A stretch of 62,627 bases of DNA from Lachnospiraceae bacterium (GTDB lineage: Bacteria > Bacillota > Clostridia > Lachnospirales > Lachnospiraceae): positions 1 through 62,627 of the forward strand of contig SVEH01000022.1 of the NCBI GenBank assembly GCA_015057455.1, read 5' to 3'. A program made the translations under genes and the position numbers. The notes beneath the pieces were generated by a model. That model was not told the origin of the DNA, did no database searches, and worked only from the letters and a program-made list of their open reading frames with translations. This document shows, one piece after another, positions 35,792 through 44,978 of this stretch; positions within the stretch are counted from its first letter, which is position 1, and every line of letters begins with the position of its first letter.

Positions 35792-37813
35792 TTATTCTAT
35801 TGGTTTTATTTGCCCATAAACATTATATTCTGAATAATTCTCATATTTAAATCCTTTTTTGTCTCCACTAGGTACTTGGTTAGCCACATCATTAAAAATA
35901 ACATACATTGGTGGATTAAACGGATCTCTAGGAATAATTATTTCATACATATTATCACCACAACATCTCATTTTTTCTCCTGGCCACTGTGCAACTTCAC
36001 CATAATTACCATACATGTAACAATATACATTATCTACAAGGCTATTATCTTTTTTAAACCTTATATGATGTACATCACTTGATTTCTTTTTTGTAAAATA
36101 ATATGTCTTAATATCTATATTTCCTTCAGCATCTTCTGCTTTAATCTTTACTTCAATAGTCTCATTATTACCACATAAATCGCCAATATCGATTTTTTGG
36201 CCGTTATAAAATGCTCCTTTTTCCGCTCCATTAATTTCATATGATGCATTAATATTATATGATTTAATTAATGTTATTTTATGAGAATTACCTACAAAGT
36301 AATTTTGTACAATAGGATTATAATTTTTAATATCAATATATTCTCCAACTGATTCTATCTTTGATTTATATATAACAACTACACTTCTCGCTGGAACGAT
36401 TCCACTAATCTTTCCATTAGCGACCCTATATATATTCTTATTCTCTGTTCTGTTAACATAGCTACCATCAATTAATCTTGTTGCACCATCAATTGTTTTT
36501 TCTTCATCACTTACATTAATTATAACAGCACCTCTGTTACCTCTTTCTATCATTAATACTTGATTGCTTCCAATGTTTCTTAAATACTCATCTTCATCTT
36601 CCATTTCATTTCTGAAATAATTTACTGCAACTACTTCATCGTCCATATATAAATCTGAGCCTTTATCTCCAATTTTAGACAATCCTGGAAACCTGCTATC
36701 ATACGTAGTTCCACCTGCACCTAAAGGTCTATTAAACATAAATGTTGTTGTATTAGCTCTAGCAGTTATAGCAGCCCATCCTAATTTTAAATCTTCATCT
36801 GTCATCCATACAGAATCCATTTCATCATTAGCAAAATTATCATGTGATTCAACCCATGTTACTACCCTACTAGAATGAACACCCACTCTATAATCTAATA
36901 ATCTCTTTACTGAAAAATCTCTATACCTCAAAGCATCTTGCATAACTTCGCCATATTCTGCTGCTGTAACGTTAAGATATTTTGCATACTTATCATATCT
37001 AGAAGTACTACCCTTTAGAACTTCTCCCACCTGAAATTCTGCACCATTATCAGTTATATATGGCCAAAAGTCACTACCAAAACCTTCATCTTCTGGTAAC
37101 TCTATATGTTTTGCACAGTCATATCTAAAACCTGATACACCTAAACCAACACATTCCCTTAAGAAGTTTCTTATTATATTTTGAACATCTTTGCTAGTCG
37201 TTTTCAAATCCCATAAACCTGACAAAGCCATATTTACTATGCAATATCTGTTTTCCCAATCTGAAATTCCATAATTAGTATTAAAGTATTCTCTTTTTTG
37301 CATATTAGGCTTTATATATTTCCACTCGCTAGACATATGATTAATTACCACATCTGCAATAATCTTAATATCATACTTTTCAGCTTCTTTACATAATGCT
37401 TCTAGTTCTGCCTTTGTACCAATTTGATAATTTCCAACTTTAAAATCAACTGGTTGATATGTATAATACCAATTTTTTAAATCTAAGGAATAATTGTAAT
37501 TATTTTCTCCGATTCGACATTCTTGTATTGGAGATGTCTGAATAGCAGTAAATCCTGCTTTTTTGATACTAGGAATATTCTCCTTAATTGTATTAAAAGA
37601 CCAGCACCAGGCTTGAAATATAGCTCCATTGCTAACTTCATCCGTTGCGTACTTGACTCCCTCTTGCAAATCTATATCACTATCATATTCATTAACCTTA
37701 TTAACTGAATCTAATGACTTTGTATTACTAGCCTTAACACTTATAGTAACTACACTAGCCACTAAACAAACTGTTATAACACCAACTAAAGCTACTAACC
37801 TTCTCCCCTTCAT
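35792..37813 (-). CDS. Secreted alpha-amylase (GH13) with C-terminal starch-binding module
   Basis: This enzyme hydrolyses alpha-1,4-glucan outside the cell. A signal peptide or anchor ('LVALVGVITVCLVASVVTISV', about 6-26) leads into a GH13 barrel. Region I is DVVINH 154-159; region II is FRYDCAKH 229-236 with nucleophile Asp232; region III is GEVL with Glu264; region IV is SHDN with Asp325. After domain C, the last 90 residues ('VYCYMYGNYGEVAQWPGEKM ... FNDVANQVPSG') look like a CBM26-type starch-binding module with the W-P-G pattern. The length is 673 aa. The GGGAG site is about 13 bases from the ATG, which is unusually far. It is monocistronic with a terminator. Confidence 0.93.
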   Translation of the reverse strand: MKGRRLVALVGVITVCLVASVVTISVKASNTKSLDSVNKVNEYDSDIDLQEGVKYATDEVSNGAIFQAWCWSFNTIKENIPSIKKAGFTAIQTSPIQECRIGENNYNYSLDLKNWYYTYQPVDFKVGNYQIGTKAELEALCKEAEKYDIKIIADVVINHMSSEWKYIKPNMQKREYFNTNYGISDWENRYCIVNMALSGLWDLKTTSKDVQNIIRNFLRECVGLGVSGFRYDCAKHIELPEDEGFGSDFWPYITDNGAEFQVGEVLKGSTSRYDKYAKYLNVTAAEYGEVMQDALRYRDFSVKRLLDYRVGVHSSRVVTWVESHDNFANDEMDSVWMTDEDLKLGWAAITARANTTTFMFNRPLGAGGTTYDSRFPGLSKIGDKGSDLYMDDEVVAVNYFRNEMEDEDEYLRNIGSNQVLMIERGNRGAVIINVSDEEKTIDGATRLIDGSYVNRTENKNIYRVANGKISGIVPARSVVVIYKSKIESVGEYIDIKNYNPIVQNYFVGNSHKITLIKSYNINASYEINGAEKGAFYNGQKIDIGDLCGNNETIEVKIKAEDAEGNIDIKTYYFTKKKSSDVHHIRFKKDNSLVDNVYCYMYGNYGEVAQWPGEKMRCCGDNMYEIIIPRDPFNPPMYVIFNDVANQVPSGDKKGFKYENYSEYNVYGQIKPIE

Positions 37814-37947
37814 ATTAGTTATACAGCTCCCTTCAAAAAACTACAAAAACCTAACTAAAATTTTATAATATATTTTACATTTCTTCAATTAGCAATATTA
37901 ATAGTATATCCATTACTATTTTATGCAATTTCACCAACAGATCATCT

Positions 37948-38565
37948 TTATACTTTGATTTTAAAACTTTTTACCATTTCAGTTAATTCTATAACAAAAT
38001 TAAACTTTGTAAAGAAAAATATTATATATATAATAGTCAATGTAGTAAACATTCCCCTAAAAGCCGCTTTTATGTCTACTTTACTTAATGTCATATGTAA
38101 TAAAACTGATAATTCTATATATATTAAAATTATCCATTCCCACCAAACCAAATCACATCTCATATTTATAAAATATGACATCAAATACAATGTACTTATT
38201 CCACAAATTGCTGGTGCTAATGCTGCAAAGCACATTTGCAAATCTCTAAACATCTTTGGTCCTCTAGGTATAAACTTTACATTACCAAGAGTGTCACCTT
38301 TAAACTTAAATATGCTCACTTCAGTAACTTGGGCTCCACATATCAACGCCATAAATGCATGAGATAATTCATGATGTATTACGCCAATAAATGTTAGCCT
38401 GTTGACCATAAATTCGCCTACTTTTTTTCCAAATAATTTACATAGCAAATCTAAGATTTTCATCTTAAATGTATTAAGTAACAAACCTATGCCAATTACC
38501 AATGCTAAAATAAATATTGTATTATATCCTGCCACTATTAATTGTTCCTTTATTGCACTATCCAT
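37948..38565 (-). CDS. M50-like membrane metalloprotease, unknown substrate
   Basis: A 205-residue membrane protein with a zinc motif HHELSHAF (HELSH at 65-69) at the end of a hydrophobic segment and about four further hydrophobic stretches. This is the arrangement of compact site-2-type (M50) proteases that lack PDZ domains. The third zinc ligand is not obvious. The longest frame starts at 38649, but that extension runs through the terminator hairpin of the upstream gene (38634-38664), and ATG 38565 has a clear GGAGGAT site; the short form is therefore used. It stands alone between the amylase and the SleB-like gene. Confidence 0.7.
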   Translation of the reverse strand: MDSAIKEQLIVAGYNTIFILALVIGIGLLLNTFKMKILDLLCKLFGKKVGEFMVNRLTFIGVIHHELSHAFMALICGAQVTEVSIFKFKGDTLGNVKFIPRGPKMFRDLQMCFAALAPAICGISTLYLMSYFINMRCDLVWWEWIILIYIELSVLLHMTLSKVDIKAAFRGMFTTLTIIYIIFFFTKFNFVIELTEMVKSFKIKV

Positions 38566-38633
38566 TTTATCCTCCGAATTATAATTACTGTAAATACTAA
38601 TATAACTAAAATAATTTTCCATATCAAGTAAAA

Positions 38634-38664
38634 AGGTCAAGTTTATCATCTAAAAACTTGACCT
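38634..38664 (-). terminator. Terminator after the SleB/CwlJ-like gene
   Basis: An 11-bp perfect stem (AGGTCAAGTTT with AAACTTGACCT) is followed on the minus strand by TTTTTACTT. It also shows that the M50-like gene must start further downstream than its longest frame. Confidence 0.9.
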
Positions 38665-38758
38665 ATAATGTATTAATTATTGTTTATTATATTTAAAATC
38701 ATATCACCAATATGTGATTTTTTATTATCCTATGTTCTTCATTGTAATAAATATTTTC

Positions 38759-39757
38759 TTACCAGAACTTATGATGTCCAATTCTTAATGCTTTAGCCGG
38801 TCCACTTGTATTAAATGAATATCTATTACCTATATTGTTACTACCATTTAGCGCTGCCTTAGCTGCTGCTAAAGATTGTGTATATCCATTATTTCCTCTT
38901 GAGAAATATCCTTGTTGATATTTTGTTATAGCTCTATTTAATGATCCATTTCTAAATGGTCCAAATTGACCTCTTTGAGATATAACTCCATATACTGAGT
39001 TAGGATATCTACTACTTTTCTTTCTATTTAAAACTACATTAGCTACTGCTAGCTTACCTTGGTAACTTTCTCCACCTGCTTCAGCAAAAACTATACATGC
39101 AAGATACATAACATCTTTTTGTGAAGCGTTCATTGTAGTTTTCTTTACAACTGGTTTTGCAACAACCTTCTTTGTTGCAACAGTTTTTTTCACTGTAGCT
39201 GGTTTTACAACAACTTTCTTTGCTACTGCAACTGGTTTCTTAACAGTTGTAGTTGTTTTAACTACATTCTTTACTGCTGTTGCTTTAACAACTGGCTTTA
39301 TTACCTTTGGTTCTACAAGCTCTACAATTACTTTTGTATTACCAATATTAGCTAATGCATTCTTTGTTTCTTTTTCTTTCTTTTCTTCGCTCTTAGCTAT
39401 TTTTTCTTCTAAAATAATTTCTTTTACTGTTAAACTATATTTTGAATCGTATAAAACGCTCTCTTTCTTTTCCTCTGCTGTTACATCAATTGTCGCTTTT
39501 GTTTCATTAACAGTTTGTTCTTCATTTACTTCAACCCTATCAACATCTTTCACAACGTCATTATTAACTGTTTTGCTAACATGAACTGAATCATATGCAA
39601 CACTAACTGATTTTTCATACTTATATTCTTTTACAACAGTTACTTCATTGTTATCATGATTCCAGAACTTACAATTTTGTGCTAATCCAGCTACCATACT
39701 GATTACTAACGCACCTACAATTAATACATTATTGTTTAATATGTTTCCCTTTTTCAT
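38759..39757 (-). CDS. SleB/CwlJ-type cell-wall hydrolase with Lys/Val-rich spacer
   Basis: A signal or anchor segment ('NNVLIVGALVISMVAGLAQN', about 8-27) is followed by a charged region, then a K/V/P/T-rich low-complexity spacer (about 150-215), then a Hydrolase_2 domain of about 120 residues ('DVMYLACIVFAEAGGESYQGKLAVANVVLNRK ... GHHKFW'). The expected catalytic Glu lies in FAEAGGES. Family members cut peptidoglycan, many in spore cortex. The basic spacer suggests binding to anionic wall polymers (inference). A consensus promoter (39910-39938) gives a leader of about 145 bases. It is monocistronic with a strong terminator. Confidence 0.87.
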   Translation of the reverse strand: MKKGNILNNNVLIVGALVISMVAGLAQNCKFWNHDNNEVTVVKEYKYEKSVSVAYDSVHVSKTVNNDVVKDVDRVEVNEEQTVNETKATIDVTAEEKKESVLYDSKYSLTVKEIILEEKIAKSEEKKEKETKNALANIGNTKVIVELVEPKVIKPVVKATAVKNVVKTTTTVKKPVAVAKKVVVKPATVKKTVATKKVVAKPVVKKTTMNASQKDVMYLACIVFAEAGGESYQGKLAVANVVLNRKKSSRYPNSVYGVISQRGQFGPFRNGSLNRAITKYQQGYFSRGNNGYTQSLAAAKAALNGSNNIGNRYSFNTSGPAKALRIGHHKFW

Positions 39758-40261
39758 AATACCTCTCTAATCACCCAAGTTAAAACTTACATGATTAAAT
39801 CCTTTCTTTATTTGTTGTCTCAAAAATTAAGTAACAATTTGCAACCCTTATTTACAATTGTTAACATTTTTTGTATGTCTGTTACATTTTTGTTAACTGA
39901 CACTTGTTAATTATATCGGTTTATTAATCAATTGTCAAGTTTTTTGTAATTTTTAAGTCCAAAATAGGACATATTTATCATATTTTGCTCTATATTTTTG
40001 TAAAGAATTATATATTTTATTAATTGTTTTTATGCATTTTCTTTCACATTTATGCATATTTTCATTGGTTTAAAAGGTTTTTTTCCTTAATTTCAAACAT
40101 CTTTCCAATATTTATATATTTTTTGTCATATGTTAACATCTTTTGTAATAATTATCCAACTATATATTGCATATGTTAGTTAAAACTTTATTACATACTA
40201 TATTATATTTATGTAATTTATTTTATAATTCTACAACATTCATCTAAAAATACCGCAACAA
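39758..40261 (-). other. Long leader and AT-rich gap upstream of the wall hydrolase
   Basis: The first 150 bases are the leader of the hydrolase gene. It holds a TAACAATT/AATTGTTA inverted repeat (about 39828-39865) and a start-stop pair ATG-TAA at 39787-39792 preceded by AAAGGA. The rest, up to the next terminator, is A/T-rich and shows no gene. A c-di-AMP (ydaO) riboswitch, common before wall hydrolases, was looked for and not found. Confidence 0.5.
39910..39938 (-). promoter_or_regulatory. Consensus sigma-A promoter of the SleB/CwlJ-like gene
   Basis: On the minus strand TTGACA (39933-39938), a 17-base spacer and TATAAT (39910-39915) match the housekeeping consensus exactly. The next minus-strand start codon is about 145 bases downstream. 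A vegetative promoter argues for use during growth and not only in the spore. Confidence 0.85.
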
Positions 40262-40286
40262 GGCCCCTGTCGGAACGACAGGGGCC
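40262..40286 (-). terminator. Hairpin terminator after the 210-aa protein
   Basis: A perfect 11-bp GC-rich stem with a GAA triloop (GGCCCCTGTCG/CGACAGGGGCC). It shares the CTGTC/GACAG core and the neighbouring GAGCTCGA with the terminator at 573-605. The T-run is displaced by about ten bases. Confidence 0.8.
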
Positions 40287-40317
40287 AAGAGCTCGATAAA
40301 TTATAGTTTATTTAATT

Positions 40318-40950
40318 TTATAAATATGTATCTATTCCTGATACTGTAACTAGATTACTACCAAAAGATGCTTTTCCAACAAATAATTTCTTCATATCAT
40401 CTAAATTTGCCTTTTTTAATGTTTCTTCATCTACTTTTAATTTATTATCTTTCTCAATTGTAATACCTATTTTATTAAAATCTTTTTCAAAGTCTTTTGT
40501 ATAGTTTGTCATCCATTTTGCTTTTGTAGTCAAATTGGAGTCCTTAGCCTTGTCCACTCCATCTAATACTTTATTATATGAAGAAACTACACTTTTTATA
40601 TCTTTCACAATATTATTTCTATCACTTTCTTCATATTTATACTCTTCTAAATCTGATACTTTATTACTTAATGCTTCAGAACTCTTTGAAATTTCCTTTG
40701 TAACCTCATCTACACCAGAAATATTAGATAATAATTTATCCTTTACATCAGTTGTACCTTTATCAGAATCGCCATCAACTTTCTCATAATATGAGGATAA
40801 CAATCTCTTATAAGTTCCTGTTTTTAATGAATTATAATCATTAAGATTAATACTATTAAACAAATTTAAAGTCCCATTATTTTTATTTCTACCTAATGAT
40901 GTATTAAAAAAATTATTAAATTGATCACTTGAATTAAATTGAATAGCCAT
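40318..40950 (-). CDS. Hypothetical 210-aa protein, FliD-C-like ending
   Basis: The family is not recognised with confidence. There is no signal peptide or TM segment; it is helix-rich and charged ('NISGVDEVTKEISKSSEAL', 'IKSVVSSYNKVLDGVDKA'). The C-terminal 60 residues ('NKIGITIEKDNKLKVDEETLKKANLDDMKKLFVG') resemble the end of flagellar filament-cap (FliD) proteins, where 'DGKLSLDE..L..A...V..LF' text is usual. An N-terminal 'FNNFFNTSLG' could be an export determinant. A flagellar or secreted coiled-coil protein is a guess; chemoreceptors elsewhere in the window fit motility. It lies between the dispersed element copy 2 and its own terminator. Confidence 0.5.
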   Translation of the reverse strand: MAIQFNSSDQFNNFFNTSLGRNKNNGTLNLFNSINLNDYNSLKTGTYKRLLSSYYEKVDGDSDKGTTDVKDKLLSNISGVDEVTKEISKSSEALSNKVSDLEEYKYEESDRNNIVKDIKSVVSSYNKVLDGVDKAKDSNLTTKAKWMTNYTKDFEKDFNKIGITIEKDNKLKVDEETLKKANLDDMKKLFVGKASFGSNLVTVSGIDTYL

Positions 40951-41150
40951 ATAATCCCTCCCACTTCATACCTTACTAATTATCAATCTATTAATTACCA
41001 TCCTACCTATTCAACATAAGTTACATTTCATCATAAATAGTCATTTCTTATCATATATAATCGGTAATAAACACACTTATTTTATAGCTTTATATATTAG
41101 AAATTCTTATATATTTCATCTAAATCTCTCAGTAGACAACATATAATAAA

Positions 41151-41287
41151 GGGGCTCGAATATGTATGTTAAATGGTGTCTGAGCTCCTTGGCACTTAGT
41201 GATTTCAAGCATTAGCGCCGAAAGAACTTAGAGCCACTAGGTGCGACGTCAAGTGAGAACGTCCATTAAACATATATATTCGAACCC
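41151..41287 (+). repeat. Dispersed structured inverted-repeat element, copy 2
   Basis: Arms 41151-41176 and 41263-41287 are reverse complements with about three differences. The core hairpin has GGC 41191-41193 with GCC 41233-41235, TtAGT 41196-41200 with ACTtA 41226-41230, GA 41201-41202 facing GA 41224-41225, and TTTC 41203-41206 with GAAA 41220-41223. Compared with copy 1, TTAGTGA, AGCAT and GAACTTA are conserved, but ATAC/GTAT is replaced by TTTC/GAAA, which keeps pairing. A second hairpin GACGT/ACGTC (41245-41249, 41259-41263) lies beside the right arm. The left outer flank (41118-41150) recurs at window bases 10-43. Confidence 0.72.
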
Positions 41288-41308
41288 GTATTATTGCGTC
41301 ACCAGAAA

Positions 41309-41336
41309 TATAGGCTCCACTTGCGCGGAGCCTATA
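41309..41336 (-). terminator. Hairpin after the MACPF gene
   Basis: A 10-bp stem TATAGGCTCC/GGAGCCTATA with a GCGC-containing loop lies 20 bases after the stop. A strong T-run is lacking (TATTTCTGG), so efficiency is uncertain. Confidence 0.65.
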
Positions 41337-41354
41337 AAACCTACAAATTATACT

Positions 41355-43343
41355 TTATTTAAATTGTACAGTTCCTTCTTCTAGCCAGTTGTAGAATTTA
41401 TTCATTCCATATTTTCCTGTAGACATTGTTTCATATAAGACAAGTACATTTATCTTATCTATTCCGCCATGACTATCAACTTCTTTTTCATCTGTTTCAA
41501 ATAATACAATCGAATCATTATTATGCTTATTCTTGAATACATTGTTGTTATATGCTGATACAGATGTCTGGTCTTTATAAATAATTTGTACATAATATGC
41601 ACCTTCCTTAACCATCCACTTATCTATAACTTTACCATATCCATTAATTGAACCTAACAAGTGTGAATCATAAACTAATGTATGACTTTTTTCTACTGTT
41701 GTTCCTAATTGTAAGCAATCTTTATCTTCTGTTAATTGATACATAACTTGTAAACTATCTGAATTAGCACTCATTGTTCCATCTTCATTATTAGCTGAAT
41801 TAGTAACAATTACATTACCTAATTTATATCCGTCATGTATAGCCTTATCATCGTCATCAAGCTGGTTATTTCTATTATATGAATATCCATCTTTAACACC
41901 TGTTATTTTTGTTTCCATTTTAGCAAACATAGAATCATTTTTTCCATCAGTTAAACCTTTCATTATAGTGTCATAATTATCTTGACCATATCTTTCAAAT
42001 GCTTCTTCTAACTGTGTTTTTCTAGCCATTATGTCTTCTACATTAAGATTTTCATCATTTTCTGCAAAGAAATCTAGTAATTTCCAAATAGGATATAATG
42101 AATCATGATCATATATATCTACTAATGCTGGTCTTGCGCTTATTGTATCAAGCCATTGTGCATAAGCATTACCTAAACCTGTATTTCCTGCAAATACCTC
42201 TGTACCTAAAGCATTTTCTGGACTTAACATTCCGTTTACTGTTGTATTAATATAAGAAGTAAAGTCTTTTGCATCTCCACCATAGCAATCACTTGAAAGT
42301 TCTATAGTTGCATGTCTTAAAACTTCATCTAAGCTATAATCTGTATACGAATCTATACTAGCATTATCTAACTTCTTGCCTCCAGTTTCTTCTTGTCCCT
42401 CATTAGCTGCATTAGTTGGCTCGCTATTATTTTCAGCATTATTACCGCCGTTATTATTACCTCCGTTGTTATTTCCTCCATTATTGCCACCATTATTATT
42501 GGCTCCCTCTTCTTTTTTAGGGCTAGCAATAATTGTAGTCATTGGATTTTTCTTTTCCTTTGTTGATGAGTCAATTGATGCTTTAAAAGAAGCAACTGCT
42601 TTAGTAAGATTTTCAGTAGAATCTGCTTCTATTGATGCATTTATCTCTAATCTACCACCAAGCTCAACACTTCTTAAAAAGTGTGTTCCATATTTTTCAA
42701 ATAATTTAACAGGCTCCATTGTCATTACGTCTTTCTTGAAGCTTTCTGTTAAATAATCATAAAAATCACATTCATCTAATGCCCAGATAGCAGTTCCTGT
42801 TTTTACTTCCCTAACATCTTTTACATACTCAGATTTCTTCAAAGTTGATTTCTTTTTATTCAATGATGCTGAAGCTTCTGCTGCTACACCCATTGAAAAT
42901 GGTGCCCATGTTTCCTTATCTGTAACTTTTGCTTTAGCTCCAAATTTAGTATTAAACTCTTTTATAAAACCTTCTACTGTACGAGCACTTATATAATAAG
43001 TCTCTACATCGTTTGATGCATTATCTATAATTATGTCTGTATTTCTAATTCCATTTAATGTACCATTCTCTGTTTCTTTATCTACTAAATTAAATATAGT
43101 ATTTGTTTTTGATACATCATCTGCATTAATATAATCTTTTTCAACAACATTATATCCATATCCAATATACGTTGTTAATCCTTCTTTTTCATATGATGAA
43201 ATTGTTGATATTGCTTCACCTGTTGCTTCCATCTCTGTAGATGCTTTTGAGCTATATTGAATTACCATAGCCATCAATAGTGATACAACACATAAACTTG
43301 GAATTGCTACTTTCCAAACTTTTTTATTAATCCCCTTTTTCAT
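41355..43343 (-). CDS. Secreted MACPF (perforin-like) protein
   Basis: An N-terminal hydrophobic segment ('VWKVAIPSLCVVSLLMAMVI') suggests export. The mature part shows the membrane attack complex/perforin fold text: 'YIGYGYNVVEKDYIN' near the start, the signature 'KYGTHFLRSVELGG' (Tyr-Gly-Thr-His at about 218-221, Gly-Gly about nine residues later), and after an N/G-rich insert (about 281-307) the second half 'DCYGGDAKDFTSY ... AYAQWLDTISARPALVDIYDHDSLYPIWKLLDFF'. A C-terminal beta-rich domain of about 200 residues could bind a target. MACPF proteins assemble pores; target and activity are unknown. The longest frame begins at 43397, but ATG 43343 has GGGGGA upstream and starts the signal. 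Confidence 0.87.
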   Translation of the reverse strand: MKKGINKKVWKVAIPSLCVVSLLMAMVIQYSSKASTEMEATGEAISTISSYEKEGLTTYIGYGYNVVEKDYINADDVSKTNTIFNLVDKETENGTLNGIRNTDIIIDNASNDVETYYISARTVEGFIKEFNTKFGAKAKVTDKETWAPFSMGVAAEASASLNKKKSTLKKSEYVKDVREVKTGTAIWALDECDFYDYLTESFKKDVMTMEPVKLFEKYGTHFLRSVELGGRLEINASIEADSTENLTKAVASFKASIDSSTKEKKNPMTTIIASPKKEEGANNNGGNNGGNNNGGNNNGGNNAENNSEPTNAANEGQEETGGKKLDNASIDSYTDYSLDEVLRHATIELSSDCYGGDAKDFTSYINTTVNGMLSPENALGTEVFAGNTGLGNAYAQWLDTISARPALVDIYDHDSLYPIWKLLDFFAENDENLNVEDIMARKTQLEEAFERYGQDNYDTIMKGLTDGKNDSMFAKMETKITGVKDGYSYNRNNQLDDDDKAIHDGYKLGNVIVTNSANNEDGTMSANSDSLQVMYQLTEDKDCLQLGTTVEKSHTLVYDSHLLGSINGYGKVIDKWMVKEGAYYVQIIYKDQTSVSAYNNNVFKNKHNNDSIVLFETDEKEVDSHGGIDKINVLVLYETMSTGKYGMNKFYNWLEEGTVQFK

Positions 43344-43499
43344 ATATATCCCCCATTCAAAGTACCTATACAACACTACATTTTGTAAGCATAACATCCC
43401 TTGATACTTCTAATTTTAAACTAAATCAATTTGTATTTCAACAAACCTACTGTTTATTAATACAATTCACATAATGTTTTCTTTCTTTAGATTTCCTTT

Positions 43500-43555
43500 A
43501 GATTTGAGCAAATCTCAAATTTAATAAGGCCCCTGTCAGAAATTGACAGAGGGCC
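43500..43555 (-). terminator. Double-hairpin terminator after the stomatin gene
   Basis: Read on the minus strand, GGCCCTCTGTCA ... TGACAGGGGCC (43528-43555) is followed by a 9-bp hairpin (43500-43508 with 43514-43522). Layout and stem sequences match the terminator at 542-591. Confidence 0.75.
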
Positions 43556-43563
43556 ATATAATT

Positions 43564-44484
43564 CTAATTATTCTTTCCTACTTCAGCTAATCCACTTACT
43601 AAACCTGCAACACCTTGAATCTCTGATGGAATAATAATCTTAGTTGCTTTTCCATCTGCAGCTTTAGCAAATGCTTCTAAACTCTTTAACTTAATTACAG
43701 CTTCTTCTGGTGCTGCTTCATTTAAGAATTTAACACCTGCAGCATTAGCCTTTTGGATTTGAAGGATAGCTTGTGCTTTACCTTCTGCTTCTTTAATTGT
43801 AGCTTCTTTCTTAGCTTCTGCACGAAGGATTTCTGATGCCTTCTCAGCTTCTGCTTCAAGAATAAGACTTTCTTTCTTACCTTCTGCAACAAGGATTGTT
43901 GATTTCTTCTCACCTTCTGCAATAAGGATAGCCTCTCTTCTTTCACGCTCTGCTTTCATTTGTTTCTCCATTGCATCTTGAATAGCTGCTGGAGGCATAA
44001 TGTTCTTAAGCTCAACACGGTTAACCTTTATACCCCATGGATCAGTTGCAACATCAAGTGCTGCTCTCATCTTAGTATTAATAGTTTCTCTTGATGTTAA
44101 TGTTTCGTCAAGCTCTAAATCACCAATAATGTTACGAAGCGTTGTAGCTGTTAAGTTCTCAATAGCTACTAATGGATTATCTACTCCATAAGTATATAAC
44201 TTCGGATCTGTTATTTGGAAAAATACAATTGTATCAATTCTCATTGTAACGTTATCCTTTGTGATAACTGGTTGTGGTGGAAAATCTACTACTTGTTCCT
44301 TTAATGTTACTCTCTTAGCAACCTTATCTATTATAGGCCATTTCCAATGAATTCCTACTTCCCAAGTTGATTCAAATGCACCTAATCTTTCTAAAATATA
44401 AGCATGTGCTTGTGGTACTACCTTTACACATGATGCAATTAATACTATTACTATTACTGCTATTACTATTCCTACTCCTGGCAT
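43564..44484 (-). CDS. SPFH/band 7 (stomatin/paraslipin) protein
   Basis: An N-terminal membrane hairpin ('GIVIAVIVIVLIASCVKVVP') is followed by the SPFH domain ('AYILERLGAFESTWEVGIHWKWPIIDKVAKRV', 'VDNPLVAIENLTATTLRNIIGDLELDETLTSRETIN') and a coiled A/E/K-rich region with repeated 'ILVAEGKKESLILEAEAEK' text. The 306-aa length suits the QmcA/paraslipin group. Such proteins form large membrane rings and organise microdomains. The NfeD partner gene ends one base upstream, the classical pair, so they are co-translated. Confidence 0.95.
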   Translation of the reverse strand: MPGVGIVIAVIVIVLIASCVKVVPQAHAYILERLGAFESTWEVGIHWKWPIIDKVAKRVTLKEQVVDFPPQPVITKDNVTMRIDTIVFFQITDPKLYTYGVDNPLVAIENLTATTLRNIIGDLELDETLTSRETINTKMRAALDVATDPWGIKVNRVELKNIMPPAAIQDAMEKQMKAERERREAILIAEGEKKSTILVAEGKKESLILEAEAEKASEILRAEAKKEATIKEAEGKAQAILQIQKANAAGVKFLNEAAPEEAVIKLKSLEAFAKAADGKATKIIIPSEIQGVAGLVSGLAEVGKNN

Positions 44485-44485
44485 T

Positions 44486-44935
44486 CTATTTGCCCTCCTT
44501 GTTATTCTTTTTTTCTAAAATTAATTTTACACCTGTGATTTCTTTTACAACAGCCCAAGTATTAACCTCAATAATCTCTTCATCATTCTTAGATCTTGCT
44601 GTCCATTCTTGGCCATTTATAATAGCTACACCTGTGTTTTCTTTATTGTTAACTGTTTCTGTCACCTTAGCTTCTTTTCCTATTAAAGCACTAACATTAG
44701 TTTTTTCTCTCTTACTATTATAATATCTAGTAACAGATGGCCTTAATAAGAACAATACTAAAAATGACACAGCTAAAAATACTATAACTTGAACCATTAG
44801 CGAAGCACCTAACTCTGTAGCAATTATAGCTACCAATGCTCCTCCTGCAAACCATATAGTCGTTAAATTAAGTGTTAAAAATTCTACTATTAGTAAAATC
44901 ACTAAGGCTAACAACCATATTATTGTCATATTCAT
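44486..44935 (-). CDS. NfeD-family membrane protein
   Basis: Three N-terminal hydrophobic segments are followed by an OB-fold domain ('ALIGKEAKVTETVNNKENTGVAIINGQEWTARSKNDEEI', about 85-130), the short NfeD1b type without a ClpP-like protease domain. The length is 149 aa. The gene precedes the stomatin gene with almost no gap, as usual for the NfeD/SPFH pair. The role is in membrane microdomain organisation, inferred from family. Confidence 0.93.
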   Translation of the reverse strand: MNMTIIWLLALVILLIVEFLTLNLTTIWFAGGALVAIIATELGASLMVQVIVFLAVSFLVLFLLRPSVTRYYNSKREKTNVSALIGKEAKVTETVNNKENTGVAIINGQEWTARSKNDEEIIEVNTWAVVKEITGVKLILEKKNNKEGK

Positions 44936-44978
44936 CTTTTTTCCTCCCTTATGTAAATATACTTAATTTATATGAATC

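Noticed and set aside
38566..38649. Longer N-terminus of the M50-like protease
   Set aside because: It would be translated through the upstream gene's terminator hairpin; a strong GGAGGAT site supports the shorter start.
39758..39905. c-di-AMP (ydaO) riboswitch before the wall hydrolase
   Set aside because: The expected conserved GGGG/CCG-rich segments are absent from this AT-rich leader.
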